Shown one piece after another: positions 8,912-17,970 of a DNA stretch of 64,000 nt (position 1 is its first letter; each line of letters begins with the position of its first letter). The notes under the pieces are model-generated. The model was not told the DNA's origin and made no database searches. It was given only the letters and a program-made list of their open reading frames with translations. A program made the position numbers and the translations under genes. This DNA is from Funiculus sociatus GB2-C1 (GTDB taxonomy: Bacteria > Cyanobacteriota > Cyanobacteriia > Cyanobacteriales > FACHB-T130). The stretch is from contig NZ_JAMPKJ010000017.1 in assembly GCF_039962115.1 (NCBI RefSeq), positions 1-64,000 on the forward strand, written 5' to 3'.

Positions 8912-10945
8912 TTACGACGACAGATAAGTGTACCGACTCAGACTCTGCTCGTAGTTTTGCAGTAAGCGCTGGGATTCTTGTATAGTAATCCGCTTGTCTA
9001 GTAGCGCCTGTTCGCATAGACGGCGAATCTGCTCAATCAAATCTTCAGAGTCGTACTGCACGTAACCCAACACTTCCGTCATCGTGTCTCCCTTGACTAC
9101 GTGTTCAATTTTGTAGGCTTTGGGTGTCAGCTGAATGTGGACAGCGTTGGTGTCGCCAAACAAATTATGCAAATTGCCCATAATTTCCTGGTAAGCGCCA
9201 TTCAGGAACATTCCCAGGTAGTAGGGTTCTCCCGGCTTTAGGTTGTGCAGCTCTAGAACTGACTTTACATCCCGCAGGTCAATAAAGCGGTCGATTTTGC
9301 CGTCGCTGTCGCAGGTGAGGTCTGCCAGAATCGCTCGCCGCGTAGGTTCTTCATCTAACCGATGAATTGGCATGATGGGGAATAGCTGGTCAATTGCCCA
9401 ACAATCTGGCGCAGATTGGAATACAGACAGATTGATGTAGTAGATGCTCGCCATGATTTTTTCCAGGTCTTCCAGTTCGTCAGGAACGTATTCCTGCTTT
9501 CTGGTAATCGCCAGAATTTTCTCGCAACAAGCCCAGTAAAGCCGTTCGGCTCTGGCTCGTTCAGTCAGGCGTAAAATCCCCAAATTAAAGCGGCTGATGG
9601 CTTCTTCTTTGAATTGAGCCGCGTCGTGATACAGTTCTTGAAAGTTTTCCTCATTGATGGATTGGTAGGTTTCCCAGAGGTAACGAATAATTGCTGATTC
9701 GCCTTCTTGTGGGGGTTCGGGTGCGCCAGAGGGGACATCACTGGTGCCAAGAACATCAAAAATCAACACTGACTGATGGGAAGCGATCGCTCTGCCACTT
9801 TCACTAATCAGCGTTGGAACTGGCAAATTGTGTTCCGCGCAAGCTTCCTTCAACTCTGCCACGATATCGTTGGCATAGTTCTGCATATTGTAATTTTTGG
9901 AAGCGTAGAAGTTGGTTTGAGAACCATCGTAGTCCACTCCCAAACCGCCGCCGACATCGAGATATTTCATATCCGCTCCCAGATGGGCTAACTCGACGTA
10001 AATCTTGCTAGCTTCCTGAATTGCGTCTTTGATAACGTTAATAGCAGAAATTTGGGAACCAATGTGGAAGTGCAACAGCTGCAAACATCCCAGCAGATCG
10101 GCATCTCGTAACTCTTGTACCGCCTGGATAATTTCTGGAATGGTGAGTCCAAATTTAGCGCGATCGCCTGTAGAACTTCCCCAGCGCCCCACACCTTGGG
10201 TAGAGAGCTTAGCCCGGATACCCAAAATCGGTTTGATTCCTAACTGGCGACTAGCTTCAATACACAGCTGCACTTCTTCAATCTGCTCTAGCACAATCAG
10301 CGGCGTTTGTCCCAGTCTTGAAGCCAACATCGCAGTTTCGATGTATTCCCGGTCTTTGTAGCCATTGCAGATCAACAGCGCTCCTGGCGTATCCAACAAT
10401 GCCAAAGCAATCATCATTTCTGGCTTAGAGCCAGCTTCCAAACCGAACTGATGCGGCTTGCCAAACCGCACCAGATCCTCAAGCAAGTGTCGCTGCTGGT
10501 TACACTTGACAGGGTACACCCCTTTGTAAGCACCGGGATAGTTGTAACGAGCGATCGCTTTAGCAAAGCAAGCATTCAATCGCTCGATCCGGTCTTCCAA
10601 AATATCAGAAAAGCGAATCAGCAATGGCAGTCCCAGATTACGCAACTTGAGGGCGTTAACCAGTTCAAATAAGTCTAAAGATCCACCGCGTTCCCCTTTG
10701 GGAGAAACCGTGACATGACCCGCTGCATTAATCGAGAAATACGGTTGACCCCAGCCTTCAATCCGGTATAAATTCTCACTATTTTCTATTGCCCAGGATT
10801 TAGGCGAGTCTTCGCGGGTCGTCCGCGACAAACTCATTTGAGGTTGTTTAACAATTGCCGATGCACGGTCATTTGATAACTTGTCCGTGTTGACTTCATC
10901 GGTTTGTGAATGTTCTGGAATTGCAGAAGTGACTTGCTCACCCAT
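8912..10945 (-). CDS. speA: Biosynthetic arginine decarboxylase
   Basis: This fold-III PLP enzyme converts arginine to agmatine, the entry to polyamine synthesis. The 677 residues are typical for SpeA. The PLP lysine is in YPVKCNQQ (about residue 123). Other hallmarks are FGLEAGSKPEM, LLHFHIGSQ, YLDVGGGLGVDYDG and GAYQEIMGNLHNLFG. The first 70 residues are a poorly conserved polar extension, as in other cyanobacterial SpeA proteins. No ribosome-binding site stands out. Upstream on its promoter side lies a large heptamer repeat. Confidence 0.95.
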   Translation of the reverse strand: MGEQVTSAIPEHSQTDEVNTDKLSNDRASAIVKQPQMSLSRTTREDSPKSWAIENSENLYRIEGWGQPYFSINAAGHVTVSPKGERGGSLDLFELVNALKLRNLGLPLLIRFSDILEDRIERLNACFAKAIARYNYPGAYKGVYPVKCNQQRHLLEDLVRFGKPHQFGLEAGSKPEMMIALALLDTPGALLICNGYKDREYIETAMLASRLGQTPLIVLEQIEEVQLCIEASRQLGIKPILGIRAKLSTQGVGRWGSSTGDRAKFGLTIPEIIQAVQELRDADLLGCLQLLHFHIGSQISAINVIKDAIQEASKIYVELAHLGADMKYLDVGGGLGVDYDGSQTNFYASKNYNMQNYANDIVAELKEACAEHNLPVPTLISESGRAIASHQSVLIFDVLGTSDVPSGAPEPPQEGESAIIRYLWETYQSINEENFQELYHDAAQFKEEAISRFNLGILRLTERARAERLYWACCEKILAITRKQEYVPDELEDLEKIMASIYYINLSVFQSAPDCWAIDQLFPIMPIHRLDEEPTRRAILADLTCDSDGKIDRFIDLRDVKSVLELHNLKPGEPYYLGMFLNGAYQEIMGNLHNLFGDTNAVHIQLTPKAYKIEHVVKGDTMTEVLGYVQYDSEDLIEQIRRLCEQALLDKRITIQESQRLLQNYEQSLSRYTYLSS

Positions 10946-11081
10946 TTTCTTTCTAACCTCGCTATACCCTGTCGAGTAGCTAGTCTATCGTATCCTGCAA
11001 GATTAAACTGCCATTTTGTACCCAGCCTGTATCTATGGTTGGATGTCTAATAAACTCACCTCTATTGTTAACAAAATTTGC

Positions 11082-11253
11082 TGGGGGATTGGGGGCTGGG
11101 GACTAGGGGACTGGGGACTGGGGACTAGGGACTGGGTAAGATTCTTCGCAATTCCCAATTCTTAATTCCTAATCCCCAATCCCCAATCCCCAATTCTTAA
11201 TTCCTAATTCCTAATTCCTAATCCCCAATCCCCAATCCCCAGTCCCCAATCCC
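11082..11253. repeat. Large heptanucleotide repeat element with G-rich and C-rich arms
   Basis: A G-rich left arm built of GGGGACT-type heptamers leads to the core GACTGGGTAAGATTCTTC and then a C-rich right arm of AATCCCC and AATTCCT heptamers. The two arms are roughly complementary, so the whole can fold back on itself. It fills much of the 406-base spacer between speA and the gene at 11352. Nothing else is visible in that spacer. Confidence 0.85.
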
Positions 11254-11351
11254 TTCTTTTTGCAATTTGCCTCTGCTAAGTTATACCTGTTGTTCTAAAC
11301 TTTGATATAAACTACCCAATGTTAGTCAGTTGTGCCAGTTGAGGGCGTTCA

Positions 11352-12074
11352 ATGCTCAATCAGCCCGATAAGCCTCATAGACAGCGCCTCAGTGTTCATT
11401 TTCTGCACCAGATGCTCTACAACTACCCACTTGCCTTCTGGGGTGGCTTGTGGGCATCGGTAGTGGTAATTGGTGCAATAGCAGCGCTGGGTCTGGTCAG
11501 TACCGGCCCAATCAAGGAAGAGAAGCCTGTACTTGTTAATCCTGTACCTGCTCAAACAACGGTTCCGGAATCCTCAACGCCTCTACCCAGCTTGAGCCCG
11601 ACTGAGGACTCCCAGACTGCCCTACCCGGCTTCACGGCGGTTCCAGAACCGGAAGTGGAAGCTCCAAAGAAAGAGAAAGTGCCTTCTTGGTTGTATGCTG
11701 CGATCGCGTTCGGCTTTTGTGGCGGTTCTCTTTTGATAGCGCTGAACGTAAATCGTACATCTCGGCGTAAATCGCTCAAACGTCCAAGGGCAGGTACAAA
11801 ACCCGTCCCTAGTTCTAGTGTCGGCAAAAAGCGAATTGCTAAGAGCAACACCGCAACGCTGGCGCGCCCAATGCAACGCCGTCCCATGTTGCAAAATCAA
11901 CCATCTGTAGATGGGATTCAAGTAGCGCCCATCCCAAGGACTGCATCCGCAAGGAGTGAAGTAACAGTGGTGCCTGCGGAGGAGAATCATCCTCTAGATT
12001 GGGGCGAGGAAAGTTTGGCAGAAGTTATGGATCTGCGAAAGCGGCAGCCTCTTGCAGCACTGCTAAAAAAGTAA
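11352..12074 (+). CDS. Two-TM hypothetical protein
   Basis: I do not recognise a named family. The 240-residue protein has one hydrophobic helix at about residues 30-50 and another at about 115-135, separated by a Pro/Ser/Glu-rich segment that would lie outside the cytoplasm. After the second helix comes a strongly basic region (RTSRRKSLKRPRAG) and a low-complexity C-terminus ending in LRKRQPLAALLKK. The ATG at 11352 fits. It is convergent with the CHAT gene, with a heptamer repeat in between. Confidence 0.6.
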   Translation: MLNQPDKPHRQRLSVHFLHQMLYNYPLAFWGGLWASVVVIGAIAALGLVSTGPIKEEKPVLVNPVPAQTTVPESSTPLPSLSPTEDSQTALPGFTAVPEPEVEAPKKEKVPSWLYAAIAFGFCGGSLLIALNVNRTSRRKSLKRPRAGTKPVPSSSVGKKRIAKSNTATLARPMQRRPMLQNQPSVDGIQVAPIPRTASARSEVTVVPAEENHPLDWGEESLAEVMDLRKRQPLAALLKK

Positions 12075-12081
12075 AAAAAGA

Positions 12082-12149
12082 AGGGACTGGGAAATGGGGA
12101 CTGGAGAATAGGGACTGGGTAAGATTTCTTCCAATTCCCAATTCCCAAT
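12082..12149. repeat. Heptanucleotide repeat element
   Basis: A short version of the dispersed element: G-rich arm, core GACTGGGTAAGATTTCTTC, then TTCCCAA heptamers. It lies between the convergent genes ending at 12074 and 12170. Confidence 0.8.
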
Positions 12150-12169
12150 AAAAATTCAAGAGGCAATTT

Positions 12170-14677
12170 TTAATTTTTATTGGCTTTTTGCCAATCTTGA
12201 ATTATTTTTTCTGACCAGAGCCAGTTTTTACTAAGCGCCTCTGGTTGAAAATTAACGGGATCGTCTGTCATCACCTTTTGGCGAAGTTTTTTAGACTCGT
12301 CCAAAAGTTTTGTCCGCTTATCATCTGGCTGAGTTTTCGCCAATTCCTTCAGTCCCAGTGCTAAGCCAGCATAGGTAGTCAAGGTGTTTTGATTGGGCTT
12401 GTTTTCTCCAGTTAAATATAAAGCATCAAACAAAACCTCATTAGCACGCTTGAAATTGCCTTCAGCATAGTAAGCGAAACCCAAAGCATTGAGGTAGGCG
12501 ATAGATTTGGGTTGTTTTTTGACAGCTACCTCCCAAAAACGACGGGCATCATCTAGACTGTAATCCTTGTTGCCAGTTTGAATAGATTGCCACGCCAAAC
12601 GACCTCTCAAGAAACTAATTGCAGCGTCATCAATTTGCTGGCGAGAAACAGTATCTAGCGCTCCTTTGGCTTGCTGCAATGCTCCTCGGTTGAGCAATTC
12701 TTCTACAGCAGGAACTGCGGCGGCTAAGTTATTTTGACCGAACTGTTCAATTGCGGCAACTGTGACTGTGGAGGTGTTGGCTGTTTTCAAATCAACAGCT
12801 TTGAGATTTGAACTGGGTAGCTGGGTAACTGGCAAAGAGCTTCTTTGGGATTCTAAAAGTTCTCCAGGCTGGGGCGAGCGACTTTGGAAGAACCAGTATC
12901 CTAAAAGCGCGATCGCTACCGCCGATCCTAACGCCCCCAACACCACTGGAACGACCTTAACCCGTTGTCTCCCGCCCTCACCACGTCTCCAGAAGGGCGT
13001 TGGTGGCCTTATGGCACCAGAATATCCTAGTAGCGATGTCTCCGACACCGAATTCTTAGTAGGGGCTGACTGGGCAGTAGGGGCAGGCTGATTGGAGACT
13101 GGGGGCTGAGGGCTGGGGATTGGGGGTTGGGACACAGAGGGATGGAAAACTACATTGTCTCCCCCGCTCTGAGTCTCCCCAGCTGGCGTTCCCGGTTCAG
13201 GGTTGAGCTGGCGCAGCAAATCCGCGACTAGGGCGATGTCGTCCTCGTCGCCAGCATCGTCATATAGATCGTCAACCGGATCTGCCCAGTCTGGTTCGTC
13301 ATACTCATCGTATAAATCATCATCCTTGGGCGGTAGATTTGAATTGTTGTCGGGAGTTAGGGAACCGGATCTAGACACAGGCGGGGCAACAAATGTAGCT
13401 TCTTCTTCCCCGGTGAGTGTACCAAGAATTCCCGCCCAAGGAAGGTCTGTACCAGCAGCGTCAGTCAACTGGAGGCGTTCGGCTCCCGCATTCATGGCGT
13501 GATGGGCTGGTGTCAAGTAACCGTCAAATTCCGGGTGCAGATAAAGGATGGGTAAAGCCCAGTAAAGCTGGCGAGAACCATAAGTAGATATTAAATTCTG
13601 CCGCGCTCGACTCAAGCTCAGGTCTATGGGATAACCTTGATTCAAATTGCTGTAAAACCGGCGCGCCAGCGTCAAAGCTACCCGATCCGGAATCCGTTCT
13701 GCCATCGCCAGCACGCTCTTGATTCCGCGCTTAACCAAAGCGTCTGCCAGGTTTCGCTCTGCTGCGCCATCGCCGGAATTTGACATTGCGGTATGAGCGC
13801 CGCGACAAGAGTTAAATACTGCCAGTTGAACGCCGTTATTTACCAGCAACCCAGCTAGGTCATCACCGCTTAAAGTCTCCGTTAAGCCAGTTTTGCGACT
13901 AACCAGGTAGAGAGCGCCGCCATCTGCGCCTTGGTCGCTATGCCCTGCATAGTGGAAAACTTGATACTGACCTTGTTCTAGTTCGTGCGTCAGTTGTTCT
14001 GAGCCTGGTTGATCCAAAACAGTGAGCTGAATTTCTGGCAAGCCATTATGAGAGCGTTTACTGAGTTCTGCTTGCAGATGGCTTGCTTCTTGTTTGAGAT
14101 CCAAACTTTCCTGGTCAGTCGGGGCAGCGATCGCCATTAATATTTTTATTGGTTGATTTGCCTGGGAAGCTCCTGATAAGGCGGCACCTCTCAACCTGCT
14201 ATTCACCTGATAACGGGAAAAGGCGACATCTGTGCCTGTTGCCAATGGGCGCTCGCCATCGTGCAGGACTTCCCAAGGTAGGCTGAGTAAGCGGGGGTCT
14301 TTGAGTCCCAGCCGCAACCGCAGCACTTCTTGTCGATGTTGCGCGATCGCTTGGGCAATCATCCAACTATCTCGCAGCGTACCTTGAAACAACGCCTCGT
14401 AAAGCTGCTGACCCAACGCCACCAGGTTTAGAGAAGATTGATGTGCCTGTGTGTTGTTCGATGCCGATCGAGAAGTGTCGCCTGGAGACAAAACCATCAA
14501 CAACGGGTCATTCATCAAGTGCTTGGCATCGGCCAACCACCCCTCCACCTGCCACGTCACTTGCTCCTCGGCCAATGGCACAGCACCGGGTGTACCAACA
14601 CATTCTGTCCGCACCCAATATTTATTTTCCCCTAAGGGATTTACAGAGATGTGAAATTCCTGAGCCACTGCTACCAT
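12170..14677 (-). CDS. CHAT-domain protein with TM segment and TPR-like C-terminus
   Basis: The 835-residue protein begins with a CHAT (caspase HetF associated with TPRs) domain. The catalytic His is in FHYAGHSDQG (about residue 243) and the Cys in AVFNSCRGAH (about 290), so the peptidase dyad is intact. A long acidic, Pro-rich linker follows (about 400-560). A single membrane helix lies near 580-598 (VVLGALGSAVAIALLGYWF), and helical TPR-like repeats reach the C-terminus. CHAT proteases in other bacteria act in cell differentiation or in defence, cleaving specific partners. The substrate here is unknown. A G/C heptamer-type segment lies in the linker near 13080-13130. Confidence 0.85.
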   Translation of the reverse strand: MVAVAQEFHISVNPLGENKYWVRTECVGTPGAVPLAEEQVTWQVEGWLADAKHLMNDPLLMVLSPGDTSRSASNNTQAHQSSLNLVALGQQLYEALFQGTLRDSWMIAQAIAQHRQEVLRLRLGLKDPRLLSLPWEVLHDGERPLATGTDVAFSRYQVNSRLRGAALSGASQANQPIKILMAIAAPTDQESLDLKQEASHLQAELSKRSHNGLPEIQLTVLDQPGSEQLTHELEQGQYQVFHYAGHSDQGADGGALYLVSRKTGLTETLSGDDLAGLLVNNGVQLAVFNSCRGAHTAMSNSGDGAAERNLADALVKRGIKSVLAMAERIPDRVALTLARRFYSNLNQGYPIDLSLSRARQNLISTYGSRQLYWALPILYLHPEFDGYLTPAHHAMNAGAERLQLTDAAGTDLPWAGILGTLTGEEEATFVAPPVSRSGSLTPDNNSNLPPKDDDLYDEYDEPDWADPVDDLYDDAGDEDDIALVADLLRQLNPEPGTPAGETQSGGDNVVFHPSVSQPPIPSPQPPVSNQPAPTAQSAPTKNSVSETSLLGYSGAIRPPTPFWRRGEGGRQRVKVVPVVLGALGSAVAIALLGYWFFQSRSPQPGELLESQRSSLPVTQLPSSNLKAVDLKTANTSTVTVAAIEQFGQNNLAAAVPAVEELLNRGALQQAKGALDTVSRQQIDDAAISFLRGRLAWQSIQTGNKDYSLDDARRFWEVAVKKQPKSIAYLNALGFAYYAEGNFKRANEVLFDALYLTGENKPNQNTLTTYAGLALGLKELAKTQPDDKRTKLLDESKKLRQKVMTDDPVNFQPEALSKNWLWSEKIIQDWQKANKN

Positions 14678-14867
14678 GCACTCCTGCTTCAGTTAGAACA
14701 TCTGTCTGCTCTGTTTTTGGAGGAGGAGTAATTTTTCCCCTCTTTTCCTAGATAGATTTAATTTACTTAAAGTTTCCATAAATTGCAGTTTCTCCTTCTC
14801 TGATGGTACATACCTGGTGAAGCGAACGAGAGAAGGATAAAAGACTTTTTTTTCTAAGTGCCTAGAA

Positions 14868-14960
14868 ACGTAATTCTTGGAGGCTCTGCCTCCCCTAACG
14901 AGAGACGGAGTAGTAGTTTAAGTGAGGCGGTCGCCTCACAGCTGGCATTCCTTAGAACCA
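14868..14960. repeat. Dispersed palindromic repeat (GGAGGC / GAGGCGNNCGCCTC family)
   Basis: The segment contains GGAGGCTCTGCCTCC (14879-14893) and GTGAGGCGGTCGCCTCAC (14922-14939), followed by GGCATTCC. Related words occur at 18243-18350 and 39861-39905, which indicates a repeat family. Confidence 0.65.
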
Positions 14961-15039
14961 AAAAATTTTCCTGGGATTTCTCCGGATAAGTGGTGTAAGC
15001 CAGAGAAAAGTAGATTGGTAGATGCACCCTGATTGACAT

Positions 15040-15076
15040 CCCCTGGCTCACCGGTTTGAGCCGGGGATTTTTTTTT
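15040..15076 (+). terminator. GC-rich hairpin followed by a T run
   Basis: The arms CCCCTGGCTCA and TGAGCCGGGG are followed by ten T-rich bases. It has terminator form on the plus strand although no plus-strand gene precedes it. The wording GACATCCCCTGGCT... GGGGATTT resembles right-end hairpins of IS200/IS605-type elements, so it may be an element relic. Confidence 0.5.
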
Positions 15077-15077
15077 C

Positions 15078-15122
15078 AAGGTCAGGATGGCTAACCAGAA
15101 TACAATTAGCCATCCTGACCTT
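15078..15122 (-). terminator. 17-bp perfect hairpin downstream of the small OB-like gene
   Basis: The arms AAGGTCAGGATGGCTAA and TTAGCCATCCTGACCTT are perfectly complementary with an 11-base loop. It starts five bases after the stop codon of the gene at 15127-15357 and probably forms the 3' end of the subtilase operon, although no T run follows on that strand. Confidence 0.55.
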
Positions 15123-15126
15123 AGCC

Positions 15127-15357
15127 TTAGTCCGAACTCAGTTGCTCAAAAGAGTTGACTTCCAGAACCGGGCCAATCATGGCGAAAGTCATCACATCTT
15201 TTTTGACTTCACCTTTGACTTTTACTTTCAGTCCCGATTTGCGTAACTCTTCCGGGGGTTTCTGGAGTTCGTAGGTTTCGCCATCGTCGGTGACTAATGC
15301 CCAGGTTCCAGGGCCGAGTCCTTTGCGTTCGATGGTGCCTGTTACTGAAATGCTCAT
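15127..15357 (-). CDS. Small OB-fold-like hypothetical protein
   Basis: The 76-residue protein (start ATG at 15357, MSISVTGTIERKGLGPG) has alternating strands and the pattern GTWALVTDDGETYEL ... GLKVKVKGEV, which looks like a small nucleic-acid- or ligand-binding OB-type barrel. This is a fold impression, not a recognised motif. Its ATG overlaps the TGA of the upstream subtilase in an ATGA arrangement, so the two are almost certainly translationally coupled and co-transcribed. A longer frame starting 16 codons upstream would overlap the protease more and is less likely. Confidence 0.75.
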   Translation of the reverse strand: MSISVTGTIERKGLGPGTWALVTDDGETYELQKPPEELRKSGLKVKVKGEVKKDVMTFAMIGPVLEVNSFEQLSSD

Positions 15358-17201
15358 GCCGTTTGTTTCTCTCCTTGAGAGGCTAGATAGGCGAGTCCGT
15401 AACACAGAAGGGCGTTGGTAATCAGGAAGGTGCGAGCGATCGCGCCCTCACCCAACCACAATACTGCCGGATCTACTACGGCGCTCACCACTAAACAGGA
15501 TGCCACACCGACGGCTGAACCGATAGCAAACCACTTCCAGCTGCGGTGTCCCAGTAGCAGTGCTACTAAAATAAAGGGAATTAACACGCTGGCAAAGATC
15601 GGATTCAATAAACCGCTTCCTTGAACTGCACTTCCCAACTCAGGAATCGAACTACCCATGACGCGGAACGGCCACTGGGGAAGATCGAAAATATAGAACC
15701 CTCGCAGGAAAAATAAGCCAGAACTCCCAGCAAGTAATCCACTGGCAAGCGACCAACTCCAACCGAAGGGGAAATAATTCCGCAAGAACCAAGCTAGGAG
15801 ATAGGAACCCAGTACCATCGCCACTTTAGGCAACAGTGCCACAGCACCGCCATCAATCCAGAAGCGAGGATTGAGATAGCCATTGTCCCGCAGCCAGCGG
15901 AAGAAATCACGGAAGGTAATTTGTCCGCGCAGGGCAAGTTTTACAGCAGCACCAGCATCCAAATGGCCAGCACCGTAGTAGTTGAGTCCGTCATCCTGAA
16001 CCGCCCGTGCTGACTCCTTAAGAACTTTCTCAATGTCATCTGGTTCTGTCACGCCAGCGGCTTTGATTAAAGCTGCAACTCCGGCTACGTGGGGAGATGC
16101 CATGCTGGTGCCTTGGAAGGCGGCAAAGACGGGGATTAAATTATCATTTTCGTCATAGCCGATGGTTTCTTGCAGAATTCCACCAGCTGCTGAATCTCCC
16201 TCTCCTTGCATTGCTCCACCGGGGGCGGAGATATCCACACCAGCACCATAGCTGGAGTAGAAGGCTTTTTCCCCAGATGAATCAATGGCGGAAACACCGA
16301 TGACGTGGGGATAACGAGCTGGATAGGAGGCAGAATTCTCGTTAGAGTTGCCTGCTGCGGCGATGATGACGACACCTTTGCTGTGGGCGTAGTTAATCGC
16401 TTCTTGCATAATCTGGCTTTCACCGCCACCACCCAGGCTCATGTTAATCACATCAGCACCGTTATCGGCGGCAAACTTAATTGCTTCGGAAATATCGGCA
16501 ACTGTACCGCCGCCACTGGAACTCAAAACCTTGAGGGGCATGAGGCTGGCTTCGTAGGCAACACCTGCGACACCGTAGTTGTTATTAGTAGATTGAGCTA
16601 CGGTTCCGGCTACGTGGGTGCCGTGTCCGTTGTCGTCGTCGGCTTCTACTTTGTCGCTTACGAAGTCGTAGCCTTTGACGAATTTGGTATCTTTCAAGTC
16701 AGGGACTTGGCTGATTCCGGTGTCAATTACGGCAACTGTAATGCCTGCGCCTTTGGTTTCGTCCCAGGCTGGTTCAATGCTGACGTTACGCAGGTTCCAC
16801 TGCTTGCCGTATAAGGGATCGTTAGCTCCTCTAAAGGCAGGCTGCGCCTCATCCTTGCTGGATGAGAATGCCCGGTAATTGGAGTTGCCGGGAGCTTCCG
16901 GCAACTTATACATATAATTCGGCTCGATGTATTCTGTCAGTTTGGCTAGACCGGATTTTCTCAAGGCTTTCAGGGTAGTGCGATCGCCTTTGACGATATA
17001 CACATTATCCGCCTGGGAGAATTCGCTGTTTAGTTGTGCGCCGAGCGATCGCACCTGCTCCTGCCGCACCTCGGCTGGCACGTCCTCGCGGAAGTCCAGC
17101 ACAATCGTCTCAAATTCTCCCTGAGCTGCTAATCCCTTGAAGTTAAACAGGGCAAATCCTAGCCCCAATAAAAACAAGCACGCTATCAAAAGCTTTCTCA
17201 T
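15354..17201 (-). CDS. Subtilisin-like (S8) protease with multi-TM C-terminus
   Basis: The protein starts with a signal peptide (MRKLLIACLFLLGLGFALF from the ATG at 17201; another ATG at 17246 would add 15 residues). An I9-like propeptide follows (about 30-105), then the S8 catalytic domain. Asp is in VAVIDTGIS, His in NGHGTHVAGT and Ser in GTSMASPHVAG, so all three catalytic residues are present. After about residue 440 the chain changes to four or five hydrophobic helices, an uncommon end for a subtilase. The protease should therefore be membrane-anchored with its active domain outside the cytoplasm. The substrate is unknown. It is coupled to the small gene downstream. Confidence 0.9.
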   Translation of the reverse strand: MRKLLIACLFLLGLGFALFNFKGLAAQGEFETIVLDFREDVPAEVRQEQVRSLGAQLNSEFSQADNVYIVKGDRTTLKALRKSGLAKLTEYIEPNYMYKLPEAPGNSNYRAFSSSKDEAQPAFRGANDPLYGKQWNLRNVSIEPAWDETKGAGITVAVIDTGISQVPDLKDTKFVKGYDFVSDKVEADDDNGHGTHVAGTVAQSTNNNYGVAGVAYEASLMPLKVLSSSGGGTVADISEAIKFAADNGADVINMSLGGGGESQIMQEAINYAHSKGVVIIAAAGNSNENSASYPARYPHVIGVSAIDSSGEKAFYSSYGAGVDISAPGGAMQGEGDSAAGGILQETIGYDENDNLIPVFAAFQGTSMASPHVAGVAALIKAAGVTEPDDIEKVLKESARAVQDDGLNYYGAGHLDAGAAVKLALRGQITFRDFFRWLRDNGYLNPRFWIDGGAVALLPKVAMVLGSYLLAWFLRNYFPFGWSWSLASGLLAGSSGLFFLRGFYIFDLPQWPFRVMGSSIPELGSAVQGSGLLNPIFASVLIPFILVALLLGHRSWKWFAIGSAVGVASCLVVSAVVDPAVLWLGEGAIARTFLITNALLCYGLAYLASQGEKQTA

Positions 17202-17766
17202 AACCACCGTCTCGCGATCGCCAGTTTTCTCCCCACGATAACTCATGCCTCTGGCAGATGGTGTATTTATTTTTTTATTATTTTTTAGTTTTGAGATTTA
17301 TATAACTCTTATGTTGATGTGCTTTATCGGCTTGTCTCCCTCTCCCCTAGCAAAGCAGCTGTTCTTTAACGCCTCCCTGCACCTTGGCTAATCTCTGGAC
17401 TGCCATAATCGGCCGGTTCGTAGTTCTGAAATTCTATAATATTGTGCTGTTTTACTAGGGAAAATACCATTTTTATATTAATCATTTGCATCATAATAAT
17501 TAAAAGAACTATACTTATAATTTTTAGGAAACACCCCATCACATCCCCTTGATAGTAGGTAACTTCTGCACTTTCAAATTGTTGAAAGGTAAAAAGCTTT
17601 TTGTTAGTTTGAATATTTTTTAAGGAATATGTTCCATAAGTTTTTCTCAGTGGTAATTAAGAAAAATTAACTTTTATAAATTAACAATTATTTGGCATTG
17701 TCAACTATCCAAAGTATGAGAAACATTTTGCTAAAATATAAATGCCTGGTAAAGTTAGACTCGGTT
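17202..17766. other. AT-rich intergenic region
   Basis: About 565 bases of AT-rich DNA lie between the subtilase start and a small gene. I see no reading frame with coding character, no strong hairpin and no repeat; it presumably holds the subtilase promoter. Confidence 0.45.
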
Positions 17767-17970
17767 TTAATCGACAATTCTCAGTCTGCCAAGCTTCACA
17801 GCAACGAACATTTTGTCGATTAGAGTTTTCTCCAGGTCGCTGATGGAATCCTTGGATAGCAGCACTGACATCAGTAGATGCTGATCCATGCGGGAAATTC
17901 TACGAAAGGTAAATATCTGATGAATCACTTGTTCAATAGTGAACTGGGTTAGGTCAATTTGAGATTGCAT
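17767..17970 (-). CDS. Small conserved cyanobacterial protein
   Basis: The 67-residue product (MQSQIDLTQFTIEQVIHQI start) is predicted all helical and ends in VKLGRLRIVD. It resembles a small family of cyanobacterial proteins with the pattern 'I-R-DQ-LLM--LLSKDSIS--E--LI---F--L--G-LR-VD'. The pattern comes from memory and the function is unknown. It has one clean ATG start and is monocistronic as far as can be seen. Confidence 0.65.
   Translation of the reverse strand: MQSQIDLTQFTIEQVIHQIFTFRRISRMDQHLLMSVLLSKDSISDLEKTLIDKMFVAVKLGRLRIVD

Larger units (their letters stand above)
14678..15126. other. Intergenic region with palindromic repeats and hairpins
   Basis: No coding potential is visible. 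The region carries palindromes of a dispersed family (14879-14939) and two strong hairpins (15040-15076 and 15078-15122), listed separately. Confidence 0.6.

Noticed and set aside
11082-11253. Possible CRISPR array
   Set aside because: The repeats are seven bases with no spacers, and no cas gene is present.
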